NCBI GenBank assembly: GCA_002409995.1
Contig: DHOR01000029.1
Span: 70,023-77,840 of the forward strand
From: Hungatella sp. UBA5385
GTDB taxonomy: Bacteria > Bacillota > Clostridia > Lachnospirales > Lachnospiraceae
Length of the DNA stretch: 7,818 nt
Direction: 5' to 3'
Positions 7,163-7,818 of the stretch are shown here, piece by piece; the first letter of the stretch is position 1, and every line of letters begins with the position of its first letter. Made by a program: the position numbers and the translations under genes. The notes below the pieces were generated by a model. That model did no database searches. It worked only from the letters and a program-made list of their open reading frames with translations, and was not told the origin of the DNA.

Positions 7163-7818
7163 ATGATATATCAAAACATTAACTTCCATAATGTAGAAGA
7201 ACTAATCCAAACCCCAAAGGGATATGCAATGGCAAGAATACCCAAGGATATTCGCTTACAGGTAAACGATGGAATCAGAGATAGAACCTGCTTTTATAGT
7301 ACTGGAGTTGAACTTCGCTTTAAGCTGTTAGGAGAAAAAGCAACCATATTCTTAAGAACTGACAAAGCTCAGGAGGCTCAGGCAGCCTATATTTATTATG
7401 GTTCGATACAGGGCGGCTGGGAGAATTCATCGAAAACCATTTTTACAGAGGTAACACCTATAACAATCTCCAGACCTGACAATATAGCTAAATTGACAGA
7501 AATTACAAAGCAGAATAACCTTCCTTTTCAACCAGAGGTTATCAGGATTGTCCTTCCCTATGGTACATGTTATTTTGTAGGAGTAGAAGGTGATATAGAG
7601 CCGCCATCTCCTGAAGATATGCCGGGAAAGACATACCTGGCATACGGTTCCTCTATTACACATGGCAGTTTGGCCCTGGCAGCTCCGTATACTTATCCAT
7701 TTCGGATTGCTGCAAAGTTGAAATGTGATTATTTGAATCTGGGTTTTGCCGGAACTGCTCAATTAGAGAAATCCATGGCAGAATACTTAATTTCAAGAAA
7801 AGATTGGGATTTCGCTTC
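7163..7818 (+). CDS. Two-domain SGNH/GDSL-type hydrolase, probable carbohydrate esterase (partial)
   Basis: The frame stays open from the ATG at 7163 to the window edge: 218 codons seen, 3' end missing. Residues 1 to about 145 look like a beta-rich N-terminal domain without catalytic motifs, resembling the jelly-roll that precedes the hydrolase domain in SsfX3-like and CE2-like esterases. The SGNH domain begins near 156 with TYLAYGSSITHG, where G162-S163-S164-I165-T166 matches block I (GDSxT-like) and S164 is the predicted nucleophile. NLGFAGTAQ (192-200) fits block II, with G194 as the oxyanion glycine. The block III Asn and the Asp/His pair lie beyond the edge. There is no signal peptide. 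The ATG is two bases after the GH95 stop; the nearest ribosome-like run, AAGGGGG at 7143-7149, is a rather distant 13 bases away, so coupling to GH95 translation is likely. Removal of O-acetyl groups from the same oligosaccharide is inferred from the neighbours; other acyl substrates are possible. Confidence 0.85.
   Translation, partial: MIYQNINFHNVEELIQTPKGYAMARIPKDIRLQVNDGIRDRTCFYSTGVELRFKLLGEKATIFLRTDKAQEAQAAYIYYGSIQGGWENSSKTIFTEVTPITISRPDNIAKLTEITKQNNLPFQPEVIRIVLPYGTCYFVGVEGDIEPPSPEDMPGKTYLAYGSSITHGSLALAAPYTYPFRIAAKLKCDYLNLGFAGTAQLEKSMAEYLISRKDWDFA

Noticed and set aside
7427..7762. A 111-codon open frame on the - strand opposite the esterase
   Set aside because: It has no ribosome site, is rich in Cys and His without a recognisable domain, and lies antisense to a clear SGNH domain.

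Overview
The window reads as a carbohydrate-utilisation locus from a Gram-positive Bacillota genome. A gut-type Lachnospiraceae relative is the best guess. Reasons: strong AGGAGG-type ribosome sites, a consensus SigA-like promoter, an AT-leaning base composition, a YesM/YesN-type two-component pair typical of Bacillota sugar loci, and glycoside hydrolases without signal peptides. The species call is an inference from style and gene content, not from a marker gene. All genes lie on the + strand and are tightly packed.

Layout. Bases 1-30 are probably the last nine codons and stop of an upstream sugar ABC-transporter permease. A short AraC-type response regulator (52-900) overlaps by four bases (ATGA) a membrane sensor histidine kinase (897-2693). 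A GH42 beta-galactosidase (2715-4766) follows after 21 bases. The only real intergenic region (4767-4922) holds a near-perfect hairpin with a 26-pair stem, then an excellent SigA-type promoter (TTGACA, 17 bases, TAGAAT) and a strong ribosome site. These lead into a GH95 family enzyme, probably an alpha-L-fucosidase (4923-7160). Two bases after its stop, a two-domain SGNH/GDSL-type esterase begins (7163 onward) and runs off the right edge.

How it may work together. The kinase would sense an extracellular oligosaccharide signal and the regulator would activate the transporter and hydrolase genes. The sugar would be imported by the ABC transporter. Inside the cell, GH95 would remove a terminal alpha-L-fucose (or alpha-L-galactose), the esterase an acyl group (probably acetyl), and GH42 a beta-galactose. 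That set suits a fucosylated and possibly O-acetylated galactoside, such as a xyloglucan side-chain fragment or a fucosylated host or milk glycan. The individual families are well known; the substrate and the division of labour are inferred.

There is no gene-free stretch over 300 bases, and I see no RNA gene, insertion sequence or CRISPR array. The most unusual non-coding structure is the long palindrome at 4769-4822.
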